From NCBI GenBank assembly GCA_002423325.1, contig DIVQ01000003.1, forward strand, positions 1-5,037: 5,037 nucleotides of DNA. The letters run 5' to 3'. The first letter of the stretch is position 1. The number at the start of each line of letters is the position of its first letter. Positions 1-4,850 of the stretch are shown one piece after another. The translations under genes and the position numbers were made by a program. The notes beneath the pieces were generated by a model. The model searched no databases and had not been told where the DNA came from. It was given only the letters and a program-made list of their open reading frames with translations. The stretch comes from Anaerolineales bacterium UBA6128 (GTDB lineage Bacteria > Chloroflexota > Anaerolineae > UBA1429).

Positions 1-324
1 GCTGCCGAAGCTAAAGAGCGGCTGGCCCGCCTGGGCTACGACAACGTCCACGTGCTCAACGCCGACGGCTACTTTGGCTGGGAGGAGCATGCCCCCTACG
101 ACGCCATCATCGTCACCGCCGCGCCCGACCATATCCCGCAGCCGCTGGTGGCGCAGTTGGCCGACGGCGGACGCATGGTCATCCCCGTGGGTCCGCCGGG
201 CGGATACCAGGTGCTGTGGCTGCTGGAACGGGCGGGCGACGAGGTGCGCCAGAGCGAGGTGATGGGCGTGGCGTTCGTGCCGCTGACGCGGCGGGGGGAG
301 TCTGGAGGGGTTGAGCAAGCGTAG
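1..324 (+). CDS. pcm: Protein-L-isoaspartate O-methyltransferase, C-terminal part (5' truncated by window)
   Basis: The reading frame is open from base 1 and ends at TAG 322-324, giving 107 residues of what is normally a protein of about 210-220. The enzyme uses S-adenosylmethionine to methylate L-isoaspartyl residues in age-damaged cytosolic proteins, starting their repair. The visible part carries the family's distal motifs: an acidic strand end plus GW at residues 21-27, the strand YDAIIVTAA at 33-41, an IPQPL turn, and LADGGRMVIPVG at 53-64. The C-terminal VAFVPL matches the family ending. The N-terminal half, with the glycine-rich SAM-binding loop, lies outside the window. The internal GTG at 52 is not a real start because the match continues upstream of it. 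The gene converges on the minus-strand unit ending at 425. Family assignment is confident; the symbol rests on family alone. Confidence 0.9.
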   Translation, partial: AAEAKERLARLGYDNVHVLNADGYFGWEEHAPYDAIIVTAAPDHIPQPLVAQLADGGRMVIPVGPPGGYQVLWLLERAGDEVRQSEVMGVAFVPLTRRGESGGVEQA

Positions 325-357
325 ACAACCCGGCGCCACCGACCAGGCTGACGCGGA

Positions 358-390
358 CGCGCAGCCTAACGCCGGCGGCGGTGCTGCGCG
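358..390. repeat. Inverted repeat in the convergent gap (8-bp arms)
   Basis: CGCGCAGC (358-365) and GCTGCGCG (383-390) are perfect complements around a 17-nt GC-rich loop. They lie in the 100-bp gap between the convergent pcm gene and the minus-strand unit. No T-run follows on either strand, so this is at most a weak or factor-dependent end signal shared by both units. Confidence 0.35.
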
Positions 391-424
391 CCTCGCTGAT
401 AAAAGTCTGGTGGCAACACCGCAG

Positions 425-730
425 CTACCTGGACACGAGTTCTGCAGTCTCAAGATAGGCCCGCAGGTCCTCCAGATCCGGCTCTAGCGACCTGTCTTGA
501 GTTGTACCATAGACGTGGATCGCCTGCACGCCGAACTTGCGGAAGAGCAGCTTTTTGATCTCCAGGACGACCGTCACGTCCTTGTAGCGCGTGCTGACAA
601 TCCGCCAGCGGTACTTGGTCCCCTCCTGAACCGGCCCCTTCACTTCCAAGGCCTTCACTGGGAACTTGGTGAGTGCGAACTCGGTCAGAATCTTGGTGAT
701 CTCGTCCACCATGTCGACTCCCTGCTTCAT
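425..730 (-). CDS. Small hypothetical protein, 101 aa
   Basis: I do not recognise the family. The start is set at ATG 730-728, because AAAGGAG (745-739 on the minus strand) lies upstream with a 10-nt gap. A GTG two codons earlier (736-734) and an ATG at 712 are alternatives. A longer open frame reaches 856 but would overlap the preceding gene's 3' end. The protein has no signal peptide, membrane span or cysteine. Visible layout: an amphipathic helix (about 7-20), a KFPVKALEVKGPV segment, a strand-rich middle (40-58) with alternating charged and hydrophobic residues (YRWRIVSTRY, then VTVVLEIKKLLF), a short GVQAIHVYGT strand, and an acidic C-terminal helix (82-98). This suggests a small compact alpha/beta protein. 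It is the last gene of the minus-strand unit, 55 bp after the YbaY-like gene. Its function cannot be assigned. Confidence 0.7.
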   Translation of the reverse strand: MKQGVDMVDEITKILTEFALTKFPVKALEVKGPVQEGTKYRWRIVSTRYKDVTVVLEIKKLLFRKFGVQAIHVYGTTQDRSLEPDLEDLRAYLETAELVSR

Positions 731-785
731 ATGCACATTGCTCCTTTGCGATCGAACCAGAGTTCGGGGTTGCTGCCCGCCATAG

Positions 786-1304
786 CTAGTACGTGGTACG
801 TGCCAGACGCCCGCTGGTGAGCGCCAGCCCCGCATACGAAGATGGGCCGGCCTCAACCAGATCCAGTTTCACAGCGGCCGGATATCCCCTCGTGAGCACG
901 CTGGGCTGAGTCGCGGTCCAGTAGACCAACACACCGCCCGCTACGACCGTGGCGTCAACGATGTACGCACCGTTCGGATTGATGGCCGCTGGGTCATAGC
1001 TGATCCGGAATTCGATTGGAAGGGGCTTGCCGCTAAGAGCCACAACGCTTTCGCCCAGCACGATCTCCGCTCCGTCAGCCGGCGAGACCCCCACAAGTCG
1101 CACGCACAGCTGGGCGTCGTCGGCCAGCTCGACCAATGCGCCGCCCGATACCCTGACGCTGACGTTCGGCGGCCCTGAGTGTGCGCCCGCGACCGTCGGC
1201 TCAGGACTCGCGACGGAAGGGGCCGGTTCCGTGCTGGTAAAGGCAGCAACGGCAAGGGCCAGGCAGACAAGGGCTATTACAAACAGAGACTTGGGCCCGT
1301 TCAT
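786..1304 (-). CDS. Exported YbaY/YscW-domain protein
   Basis: A 172-aa protein. Residues 7-21 form a hydrophobic signal segment, with a possible signal peptidase I site after A18-V19-A20. A cysteine at 14 lies inside the hydrophobic core and is not in a lipobox, so it is probably not a lipoprotein, unlike many relatives. A Pro/Ser/Thr/Glu-rich linker (23-46) follows. Residues 48-150 match the YbaY/YscW beta-sandwich pattern: VSVRVSGGALVEL, LCVRLVGVSPADGAEIVLGE, PLPIEFRISYDPAAINPNGAYIV, then VLTRGYPAAVKLDLV. Such domains occur in outer-membrane lipoproteins and secretion pilotins; in non-secretion contexts their role is unclear and is often annotated as stress- or envelope-related. The start ATG has AAGGAG nine bases upstream (1319-1314). 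It lies 41 bp after the receiver-only regulator and 55 bp before the small hypothetical gene, same strand, suggesting an operon. The last 20 residues are outside the domain. Confidence 0.8.
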   Translation of the reverse strand: MNGPKSLFVIALVCLALAVAAFTSTEPAPSVASPEPTVAGAHSGPPNVSVRVSGGALVELADDAQLCVRLVGVSPADGAEIVLGESVVALSGKPLPIEFRISYDPAAINPNGAYIVDATVVAGGVLVYWTATQPSVLTRGYPAAVKLDLVEAGPSSYAGLALTSGRLARTTY

Positions 1305-1345
1305 GGCACGGTACTCCTTACACCCACCGAGAGGGTCGCCCGACC

Positions 1346-1705
1346 TCAGACGGCGCAGATCGCGCTACGCAACCACTCGGGGGGCCCGCCCTTCACCAGA
1401 AACACGTCGGCTCCCGCAGCCAGAGCCTGAGCCCGATAGTCGCCGTGCAGTGTCAACACGATCACCCTGACCTCGGGCCGTTGACGCTTGATGCGTCGCG
1501 TGGCCTCCAGGCCGTCCATTTCAGGCATCTGCACGTCCATCAGCACGATGTCGGCGCGCCGCTCCGCGGCCAGCGCCACGGCCTCGCCGCCGGTGGCCGC
1601 CGCCCCCACCCATACCACGCCCGGCAGGAGGCCCAGCAGCGCACGCAAGCCCTCGCGCGTTGGTCGTTGATCGTCTACTACAAGCACACGCTTGGGTGTT
1701 GTCAC
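1346..1705 (-). CDS. Stand-alone receiver-domain response regulator
   Basis: 119 aa and almost entirely one CheY-like receiver domain, with no output domain. Signature residues are complete: acidic pair D11-D12 (VLVVDDQ), phospho-acceptor D57 in LMDVQMPEMDG, T85 in VLTL, and K105 in FLVK. The sequence resembles the receivers of NarL/FixJ regulators. The GTG start at 1705-1703 is chosen because it has AGAGGG seven bases upstream and sits just before the first beta strand. ATGs at 1747 and 1726 extend the frame but lack a good SD, and 1747 would lie at or before the predicted transcription start. After the TGA only 40 bases remain before the next gene, with no trace of a helix-turn-helix. Single-domain regulators act by protein-protein contact or as phosphate sinks. 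It is divergent from the kinase gene at 1940, a plausible but unproven partner. Confidence 0.85.
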   Translation of the reverse strand: MTTPKRVLVVDDQRPTREGLRALLGLLPGVVWVGAAATGGEAVALAAERRADIVLMDVQMPEMDGLEATRRIKRQRPEVRVIVLTLHGDYRAQALAAGADVFLVKGGPPEWLRSAICAV

Positions 1706-1749
1706 AGATTCACCCTCTCTGCACATCTCGCACAAGAGGAACCACATTC

Positions 1750-1778
1750 AGCATAGCAGCCAACGCGGGCCCTGCCAT
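1750..1778 (-). promoter_or_regulatory. Candidate promoter for the minus-strand unit
   Basis: On the minus strand ATGGCA (1778-1773, 4/6 to TTGACA) is followed after 17 bp by TATGCT (1755-1750, 4/6 to TATAAT). Transcription would start near 1743, giving a leader of about 38 nt to the GTG at 1705. The match is weak; spacing and position are its main support. Confidence 0.35.
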
Positions 1779-1791
1779 CGCCCGGAAGAGC

Positions 1792-1802
1792 GGTCTCAGA
1801 CC
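1792..1802. repeat. Short palindrome GGTCT-C-AGACC
   Basis: Two perfect 5-bp arms flank one central base. It lies between the two divergent promoter candidates, about 15 bp upstream of the minus-strand -35 element. It is a possible regulator site but short enough to occur by chance. Confidence 0.3.
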
Positions 1803-1833
1803 ACACGAAAGAGACTGCCCAGACAGACAGTGG

Positions 1834-1866
1834 GCTACTTTAGTGAGCCTGCAATGCCACTTTAGT
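1834..1866. promoter_or_regulatory. Paired direct repeats GCYACTTTAGT, 22 bp apart
   Basis: GCTACTTTAGT (1834-1844) and GCCACTTTAGT (1856-1866) agree at 10 of 11 positions, in the same orientation and about two helical turns apart. They are AT-richer than their surroundings. Relative to the transcription start predicted near 1923 they centre near -62 and -84, the usual range for upstream activator sites. The binding protein is unknown; the NarL regulator encoded at 3082 is one candidate. Confidence 0.5.
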
Positions 1867-1886
1867 TCTAGACGTCGGCAGACGTA

Positions 1887-1916
1887 TTGACAACGAGTCC
1901 ACTCGTGTCGTAGAAT
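1887..1916 (+). promoter_or_regulatory. Sigma-70-type promoter of the kinase/regulator operon, with palindrome in its spacer
   Basis: A perfect TTGACA (1887-1892), an 18-bp spacer and TAGAAT (1911-1916, 5/6) form the best promoter in the window. The start would be near 1923, leaving a leader of about 17 nt with the SD at 1926-1932. The spacer holds the inverted repeat ACGAGT-CC-ACTCGT (1893-1906). With a one-base bulge it extends to GAC and GTC on the outside (1889-1909). A protein bound here would sit between the two polymerase contacts, as repressors or spacer-distorting activators do. Confidence 0.7.
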
Positions 1917-1939
1917 AATGCATAAAGGGGGGCCGTACG

Positions 1940-3085
1940 ATGGTAAGCGACACCAACCACAACGGTCGATCGCACGAAGAGACGCGCCAACGGCTGGCCG
2001 AGACGCGCAGTCTCCAGCGAGTGACGGCGGCACTGCTGCAAAAGCTCACGCTCGCCGAGGTGCTCGAGCTGGTGCGCCATGAGGCGCGCCAGGTGACGGG
2101 CGCCGCCGGCGGCACGATATTTCTGCTGGAAGATGAGGAATGGCTGCGCGACGCCAACAACGACACCGAGCTTGATCCGATGGCCGAACGGATTCCAGTG
2201 GCCGGGACGCTCACGGGCGAGGCCATGCTCAAGCGCAAGCCCGTGCTGAACAACGCTTATGCCAGCGCAGGCGTCGAGGCCCACACGCCCAGCCTTCCGA
2301 CAGAGTCGCTGTTGGCAGTTCCGCTTCAGATTGAGGGCACCCCCATCGGCGCATTGAATGTGGCCAACAAGGCGGGAGGCTTTACCGAGGACGATGCGCG
2401 CATTCTGAGCCTGCTGGCGGATGTGAGCGCCGTCGCCATCGAATCCGCGCGTCTGCGCGAGAAAGCGGACCGCCTGGCGATCAAGCAGGAGCGCGAGTGG
2501 CTGGCGCGCGAACTGCACGACTCGGTCACCCAGGCCATGTACAGCGTGACGCTATATGCCGAGGCGGCGCACCTGGCTCTAGAGGCCGGCAAGCGGGATG
2601 TGGCGGCCGAAAGTCTGCGCGAACTGCAGGCGATGGCTCGCGAAGCCCTCTTTGACATCCGCCTGCTCATCTTTGAGCTGCATCCCCCGATTCTGGAAGG
2701 ACAGGGCCTGGCGGCCAGCCTGCGCATTCGCCTGGCCGCAGTGGAGAACCGCGCCGGACTGCAGACCGAGATGCACGTGAGTGGGGCGCGGACCCTGCCG
2801 CTCGCCATCGAGGAGGAACTGTACCGCATCGCCCTCGAGGCGCTCAACAACGTGGTCAAACATGCCCGCGCGCAGCGCGTGACGGTATACGTCAGGTTCG
2901 ACGAACAGCACGTGGGCGTCGAAATCTCGGACGACGGGACCGGCTACGACCCCGCCACCGCGCGCGACGGCGGAGGGATGGGCCTCCGCAGCATGGCAGA
3001 GCGGGCCGAGCGCATCAACGGCAAACTCGAGATCAGCAGCGTGCCGGGCAAGGGCACCACGCTAAGTATTGAGGTGCCAGTATGA
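1940..3085 (+). CDS. Cytosolic GAF-domain sensor histidine kinase (HisKA_3/NarX-DegS type)
   Basis: A 381-aa kinase without membrane segments, so it acts in the cytosol. After a short N-terminal helix comes a GAF domain (about 34-172), which should bind a small ligand or cofactor; its ligand cannot be read from the sequence. A helical linker leads to the HisKA_3 dimerisation/phosphotransfer region, with ELHDSVTQAMYSV giving phospho-acceptor H193 followed by D194. The HATPase domain has the N-box EALNNVVKHA (300-309), the G1 box SDDGTGYD (330-337) and the glycine-rich GGGMGLRSM (344-352). All catalytic boxes appear intact. The start ATG is preceded by AGGGGGG (1926-1932) at a 7-nt gap and lies 17 nt after a predicted transcription start. 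Its TGA overlaps the next gene's ATG, so kinase and regulator are probably made in a fixed ratio and form a cognate pair. Confidence 0.93.
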   Translation: MVSDTNHNGRSHEETRQRLAETRSLQRVTAALLQKLTLAEVLELVRHEARQVTGAAGGTIFLLEDEEWLRDANNDTELDPMAERIPVAGTLTGEAMLKRKPVLNNAYASAGVEAHTPSLPTESLLAVPLQIEGTPIGALNVANKAGGFTEDDARILSLLADVSAVAIESARLREKADRLAIKQEREWLARELHDSVTQAMYSVTLYAEAAHLALEAGKRDVAAESLRELQAMAREALFDIRLLIFELHPPILEGQGLAASLRIRLAAVENRAGLQTEMHVSGARTLPLAIEEELYRIALEALNNVVKHARAQRVTVYVRFDEQHVGVEISDDGTGYDPATARDGGGMGLRSMAERAERINGKLEISSVPGKGTTLSIEVPV

Positions 3086-3780
3086 CCGGGCAGTTCCCTG
3101 CCGCAGCTCCCAAGCGACCCATCCGGGTGTTGATCGTGGACGACCAGGCCATCGTCCGCAAAGGCATTTGTGCCCTTTTGGCCGAGGTCGCCGGCATCGA
3201 GGTAGTGGGAGAGGCCAGCAACGGACTGGAAGCCGTGGCCCGCGTGCAGGCGCTGGACCCGGACGTGACGGTGATGGATCTGGCCATGCAGGTGATGGAC
3301 GGCATCGAGGCCATCCGCCAGATCACCGCGCGCCAGCCCAAAGCGCGCATCCTGGTGTTGACCAGTTTCACGGGCGACGACAAGGTCTTTCCCGCCATCA
3401 AGGCGGGCGCGCTGGGTTACCTGCTCAAGGACTCTGAGCCGGCCGACCTGATCCGCGCCATCGGCCAGGTGAGCCGCGGCGATGCCTCGCTGCATCCCAG
3501 CATTGCCACACAGGTGCTGCGCGAGCTGCGGCGCCCGGCCCACAACACACGCCCCCCGGACGCGCTGACCCCACGGGAGGTGGAGGTGCTGCGCCTCGTG
3601 GCCACGGGGCTGAGCAACCGCGCCATTGCCGCACGGCTGATCACCAGCGAGGCCACGATCAAGACCCACGTGAGCAGCATTCTGAGCAAGCTGCAGCTTG
3701 CCAACCGCGTCCAGGCCACCCTCTACTTTCTACAGGAGGGCGTCGACTCGCTCGAGGATCGGCCGGAGACCAGCGGGTAG
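3082..3780 (+). CDS. NarL/FixJ-family response regulator
   Basis: A 232-aa DNA-binding regulator. The receiver domain (about 14-131) has D20-D21 (VLIVDDQ), phospho-acceptor D66 in TVMDLAM, T94 (VLTS) and K116 (LLKD). A LuxR-type helix-turn-helix occupies about 161-215, with the typical LTPREVEVLRLVATGLSN, the IAARL turn, and TIKTHVSSILSKL recognition helix. One unusual residue: the highly conserved proline four residues after the phospho-acceptor (D-x-x-M-P) is glutamine (Q70, CAG). The ATG overlaps the kinase stop as ATGA and has GAGGTG (3071-3076) upstream inside the kinase gene. Phosphorylation by the upstream kinase should promote dimerisation and DNA binding. Targets are unknown; repeats and palindromes in the divergent region before 1940 make autoregulation plausible. 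Confidence 0.94.
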   Translation: MTGQFPAAAPKRPIRVLIVDDQAIVRKGICALLAEVAGIEVVGEASNGLEAVARVQALDPDVTVMDLAMQVMDGIEAIRQITARQPKARILVLTSFTGDDKVFPAIKAGALGYLLKDSEPADLIRAIGQVSRGDASLHPSIATQVLRELRRPAHNTRPPDALTPREVEVLRLVATGLSNRAIAARLITSEATIKTHVSSILSKLQLANRVQATLYFLQEGVDSLEDRPETSG

Positions 3781-3857
3781 CGCCTCCTCGTCGGCGCACG
3801 GCCTTTGCTCACGCGTCCCCCCAACCGCAAACCGTAGGGCAGACTTACCAAAGTATG

Positions 3858-3888
3858 AGAGACCGCCGCGGGGCGGTCTCTTTCTATT
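3858..3888 (+). terminator. Intrinsic terminator of the kinase/regulator operon
   Basis: AGAGACCGCC (3858-3867) and GGCGGTCTCT (3872-3881) form a perfect 10-bp stem with a GCGG loop, followed by TTTCTATT. It lies 77 bp after the regulator's stop codon. The 77 bp between hold no other gene I can support. Confidence 0.9.
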
Positions 3889-3913
3889 GAGTGCTTTGCC
3901 ATCCCTTGTGCCG

Positions 3914-3942
3914 ATGGCAGGGGACCGTATCGGGCGTACAAT
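3914..3942 (+). promoter_or_regulatory. Candidate promoter for the lysine-rich/CsbD/GlsB unit
   Basis: ATGGCA (3914-3919, 4/6 to TTGACA), 17 bp, then TACAAT (3937-3942, 5/6 to TATAAT). It lies just after the preceding terminator and before a same-strand gene set. Transcription would start near 3949, giving a leader of about 160 nt before the first ATG at 4110. Confidence 0.5.
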
Positions 3943-3962
3943 GAAAGTGTCCGGGCGAAATG

Positions 3963-3982
3963 GTGACCCAGTGTGACCCAGG
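3963..3982. repeat. Tandem 10-bp repeat GTGACCCAGT/GTGACCCAGG
   Basis: Two head-to-tail copies of GTGACCCAG lie exactly 10 bp apart, one helical turn. They fall at about +15 to +34 of the predicted transcript, where a bound regulator could hinder elongation, or they could act in the RNA leader. The repeat itself is certain; its function is not. Confidence 0.6.
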
Positions 3983-4043
3983 AAACGAGTGATCGGTTCG
4001 CATCAAAGGAGTTCCCGATAGACCGTTAGCGGGATCAAAGCCA

Positions 4044-4077
4044 GGGCCGGCGCGTTTCTCGCCCGGGGCGCCGGCTC
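4044..4077 (+). other. Leader stem-loop before the lysine-rich gene
   Basis: GCCGGCGC (4046-4053) pairs perfectly with GCGCCGGC (4068-4075). One G-T and one G-C pair extend the stem outward to 4044/4077, and the loop is 14 nt. No U-run follows, so it is not a standard terminator. It ends 32 nt before the start codon, where it could affect translation or RNA stability. Confidence 0.5.
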
Positions 4078-4109
4078 CACCATTCAACGTCACGCCAGAC
4101 AGGAGGAAC

Positions 4110-4256
4110 ATGAGCAAAAAGAAGGATCAGCCGGTCGACGAGCCCAAGGACAAAGTCGAGGACAAGCCGAAGGATCAGGCAGTCGAAAAGAAGGGCGACA
4201 AGAACAAGGGCAAGCAGAACAAAAAGAACAAGAAGGACAAGAAGAACAAAAAGTAA
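4110..4256 (+). CDS. 48-aa lysine-rich highly charged small protein
   Basis: ATG 4110 to TAA 4254-4256, with a perfect AGGAGG (4101-4106) three bases upstream. Of 48 residues 20 are lysine and 10 are Asp/Glu; the only aliphatic residues beyond the initiator are three valines and one alanine. There is no aromatic residue, Leu, Ile or Cys, so it should be intrinsically disordered with a net charge near +10. An internal duplication is visible: KDQPVDEPKDK (5-15) resembles KDQAVEKKGDK (21-31), and the DNA copies at 4122-4138 and 4170-4186 agree at 15 of 17 bases. The C-terminal third is nearly all K, N and G. I do not recognise a family. It is 36 bp before the CsbD-like gene on the same strand. 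Nucleic-acid or polyanion binding, or a desiccation-type protectant role, are guesses from composition. The strong SD is the main coding evidence. Confidence 0.68.
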   Translation: MSKKKDQPVDEPKDKVEDKPKDQAVEKKGDKNKGKQNKKNKKDKKNKK

Positions 4257-4292
4257 GGCAGGTGCGCTGGGAGCAGCGATGGCGGTCCAGCC

Positions 4293-4499
4293 ATGAACCA
4301 GCATCAACTTCGGAGTGCGTGGAAGCAGTTGCGTGGACAGGCCAGAGCCCTGTGGTCCAGGCTGACGGACGATGATTTGGCGCGAGCCACCGAGCAGTCA
4401 GAGCAGATGATCTCCAAGCTACAGCAGAACGGCGGCTACAGCCGTCAGCACGCCGAAGAGGAGATAAGCCGCTGGCTTGCGGAGCTCAAGACCGACTAG
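4293..4499 (+). CDS. CsbD-like general stress protein
   Basis: A 68-aa soluble protein matching the CsbD family along its whole length, the usual size. It has MNQHQLRSAWKQLRGQ at the N-terminus (family pattern: Trp-Lys-Gln-Leu-(K/R)-Gly), then LTDDDL at 24-29, a helix around 32-45, and GYSRQHAEEEISRW at 48-61. CsbD was described in Bacillus subtilis as a sigma-B-controlled stress protein; its molecular activity is unknown. The start at 4293 is fixed by the family N-terminus. The SD is weak: GGGAG at 4269-4273 is too distant, so translation may depend on coupling with the small gene ending at 4256. It precedes the GlsB-like gene by 84 bp. The symbol is left empty because orthology to csbD is not shown. 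Confidence 0.9.
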   Translation: MNQHQLRSAWKQLRGQARALWSRLTDDDLARATEQSEQMISKLQQNGGYSRQHAEEEISRWLAELKTD

Positions 4500-4503
4500 A
4501 TCT

Positions 4504-4526
4504 GGGCCACGCCTTCGAGGCGGCCC
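4504..4526 (+). other. Stem-loop just after the CsbD-like gene
   Basis: GGGC (4504-4507) pairs with GCCC (4523-4526). After a two-base bulge, CGCCT (4510-4514) pairs with AGGCG (4518-4522). There is no following T-run. It may be a 3'-protecting structure within the operon, or chance in GC-rich DNA. Confidence 0.35.
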
Positions 4527-4535
4527 GAAGCATCA

Positions 4536-4559
4536 GAGACGCGGCGAGGCCGCGCTCTC
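4536..4559 (+). other. Stem-loop upstream of the GlsB-like gene's SD
   Basis: CGCGGC (4540-4545) pairs with GCCGCG (4549-4554) around a GAG loop. GAGA (4536-4539) and TCTC (4556-4559) extend it to 10 bp with one bulged C. It ends 13 nt before the SD at 4573. No U-run follows. It could act as an mRNA processing or stability element between the two stress genes. Confidence 0.45.
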
Positions 4560-4583
4560 GCACACGAACGTTGGAGGGTCAGA

Positions 4584-4850
4584 ATGAACTATGTACTGTG
4601 GATCATCGCCGGGGCGGTCATCGGCTGGATTGCCAGCAGGATCATGGGCACGAGTGGGCGCCAGGGACTGCTGCTTGATATCGTGGTGGGCATCGTGGGC
4701 GCCTTCCTGGCGGGGCTCGTGCTGACGCCGCTGTTCGGCATCGGCACCATCAACCAGAGCGACTTTAGCCTGCCGGCACTGTTGGTATCGCTGCTGGGGG
4801 CCGTCGTCCTGTTGGCGATCGTAAGACTGTTCCGAAGGGGCCGTCGGTAG
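4584..4850 (+). CDS. GlsB/YeaQ/YmgE-family stress response membrane protein
   Basis: An 88-aa inner-membrane protein with three predicted helices, at about 3-20, 28-50 and 62-83, and a basic C-terminus (RLFRRGRR) likely to stay in the cytosol. Family hallmarks are present: the first helix ends in GWIASRIMG, and the second is the glycine-patterned LLLDIVVGIVGAFLAGLVL, matching the small 'transglycosylase-associated' family. Members are small hydrophobic stress-induced proteins; the old transglycosylase label does not imply enzyme activity, and the precise role is unknown. GGAGGG (4573-4578) lies five bases before the ATG. It follows the CsbD-like gene on the same strand. A 9-bp hairpin places its TAG stop codon in the loop. 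Confidence 0.9.
   Translation: MNYVLWIIAGAVIGWIASRIMGTSGRQGLLLDIVVGIVGAFLAGLVLTPLFGIGTINQSDFSLPALLVSLLGAVVLLAIVRLFRRGRR

Noticed and set aside
497..820. Plus-strand 107-aa ORF opposite the small hypothetical gene
   Set aside because: No SD; the minus strand has an SD-like AAAGGAG and fits operon spacing.
731..856. N-terminal extension of the small hypothetical protein
   Set aside because: It would overlap the upstream gene's last codons, has no SD, and is Arg/Pro-rich unlike the rest of the protein.
1027..1470. Plus-strand 147-aa ORF opposite the YbaY-like gene and part of the receiver gene
   Set aside because: Low-complexity Arg/Ser/Thr/Pro-rich shadow; the opposite strand carries two recognised domains.
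1346..1705. Receiver-only protein as a truncated NarL regulator with a decayed helix-turn-helix
   Set aside because: Only 40 bases separate its stop from the next gene and no helix-turn-helix remnant is visible, so it reads as a complete single-domain protein.
1868..2518. Minus-strand 216-aa ORF opposite the kinase gene
   Set aside because: It is a GC-rich antisense shadow; the plus strand encodes intact GAF and HisKA_3 motifs, and the antisense protein shows no recognisable family.
2944..3669. Minus-strand 241-aa ORF opposite the kinase 3' end and the NarL regulator
   Set aside because: His/Gly/Arg-rich shadow of a well-supported gene, with no domain of its own.
4035..4307. Minus-strand 90-aa ORF that reads as a leucine-rich membrane protein
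   Set aside because: Its Leu/Val run is the antisense of the AAG-rich lysine codons. It has no SD, overlaps the CsbD start, and the plus-strand gene has a perfect AGGAGG.
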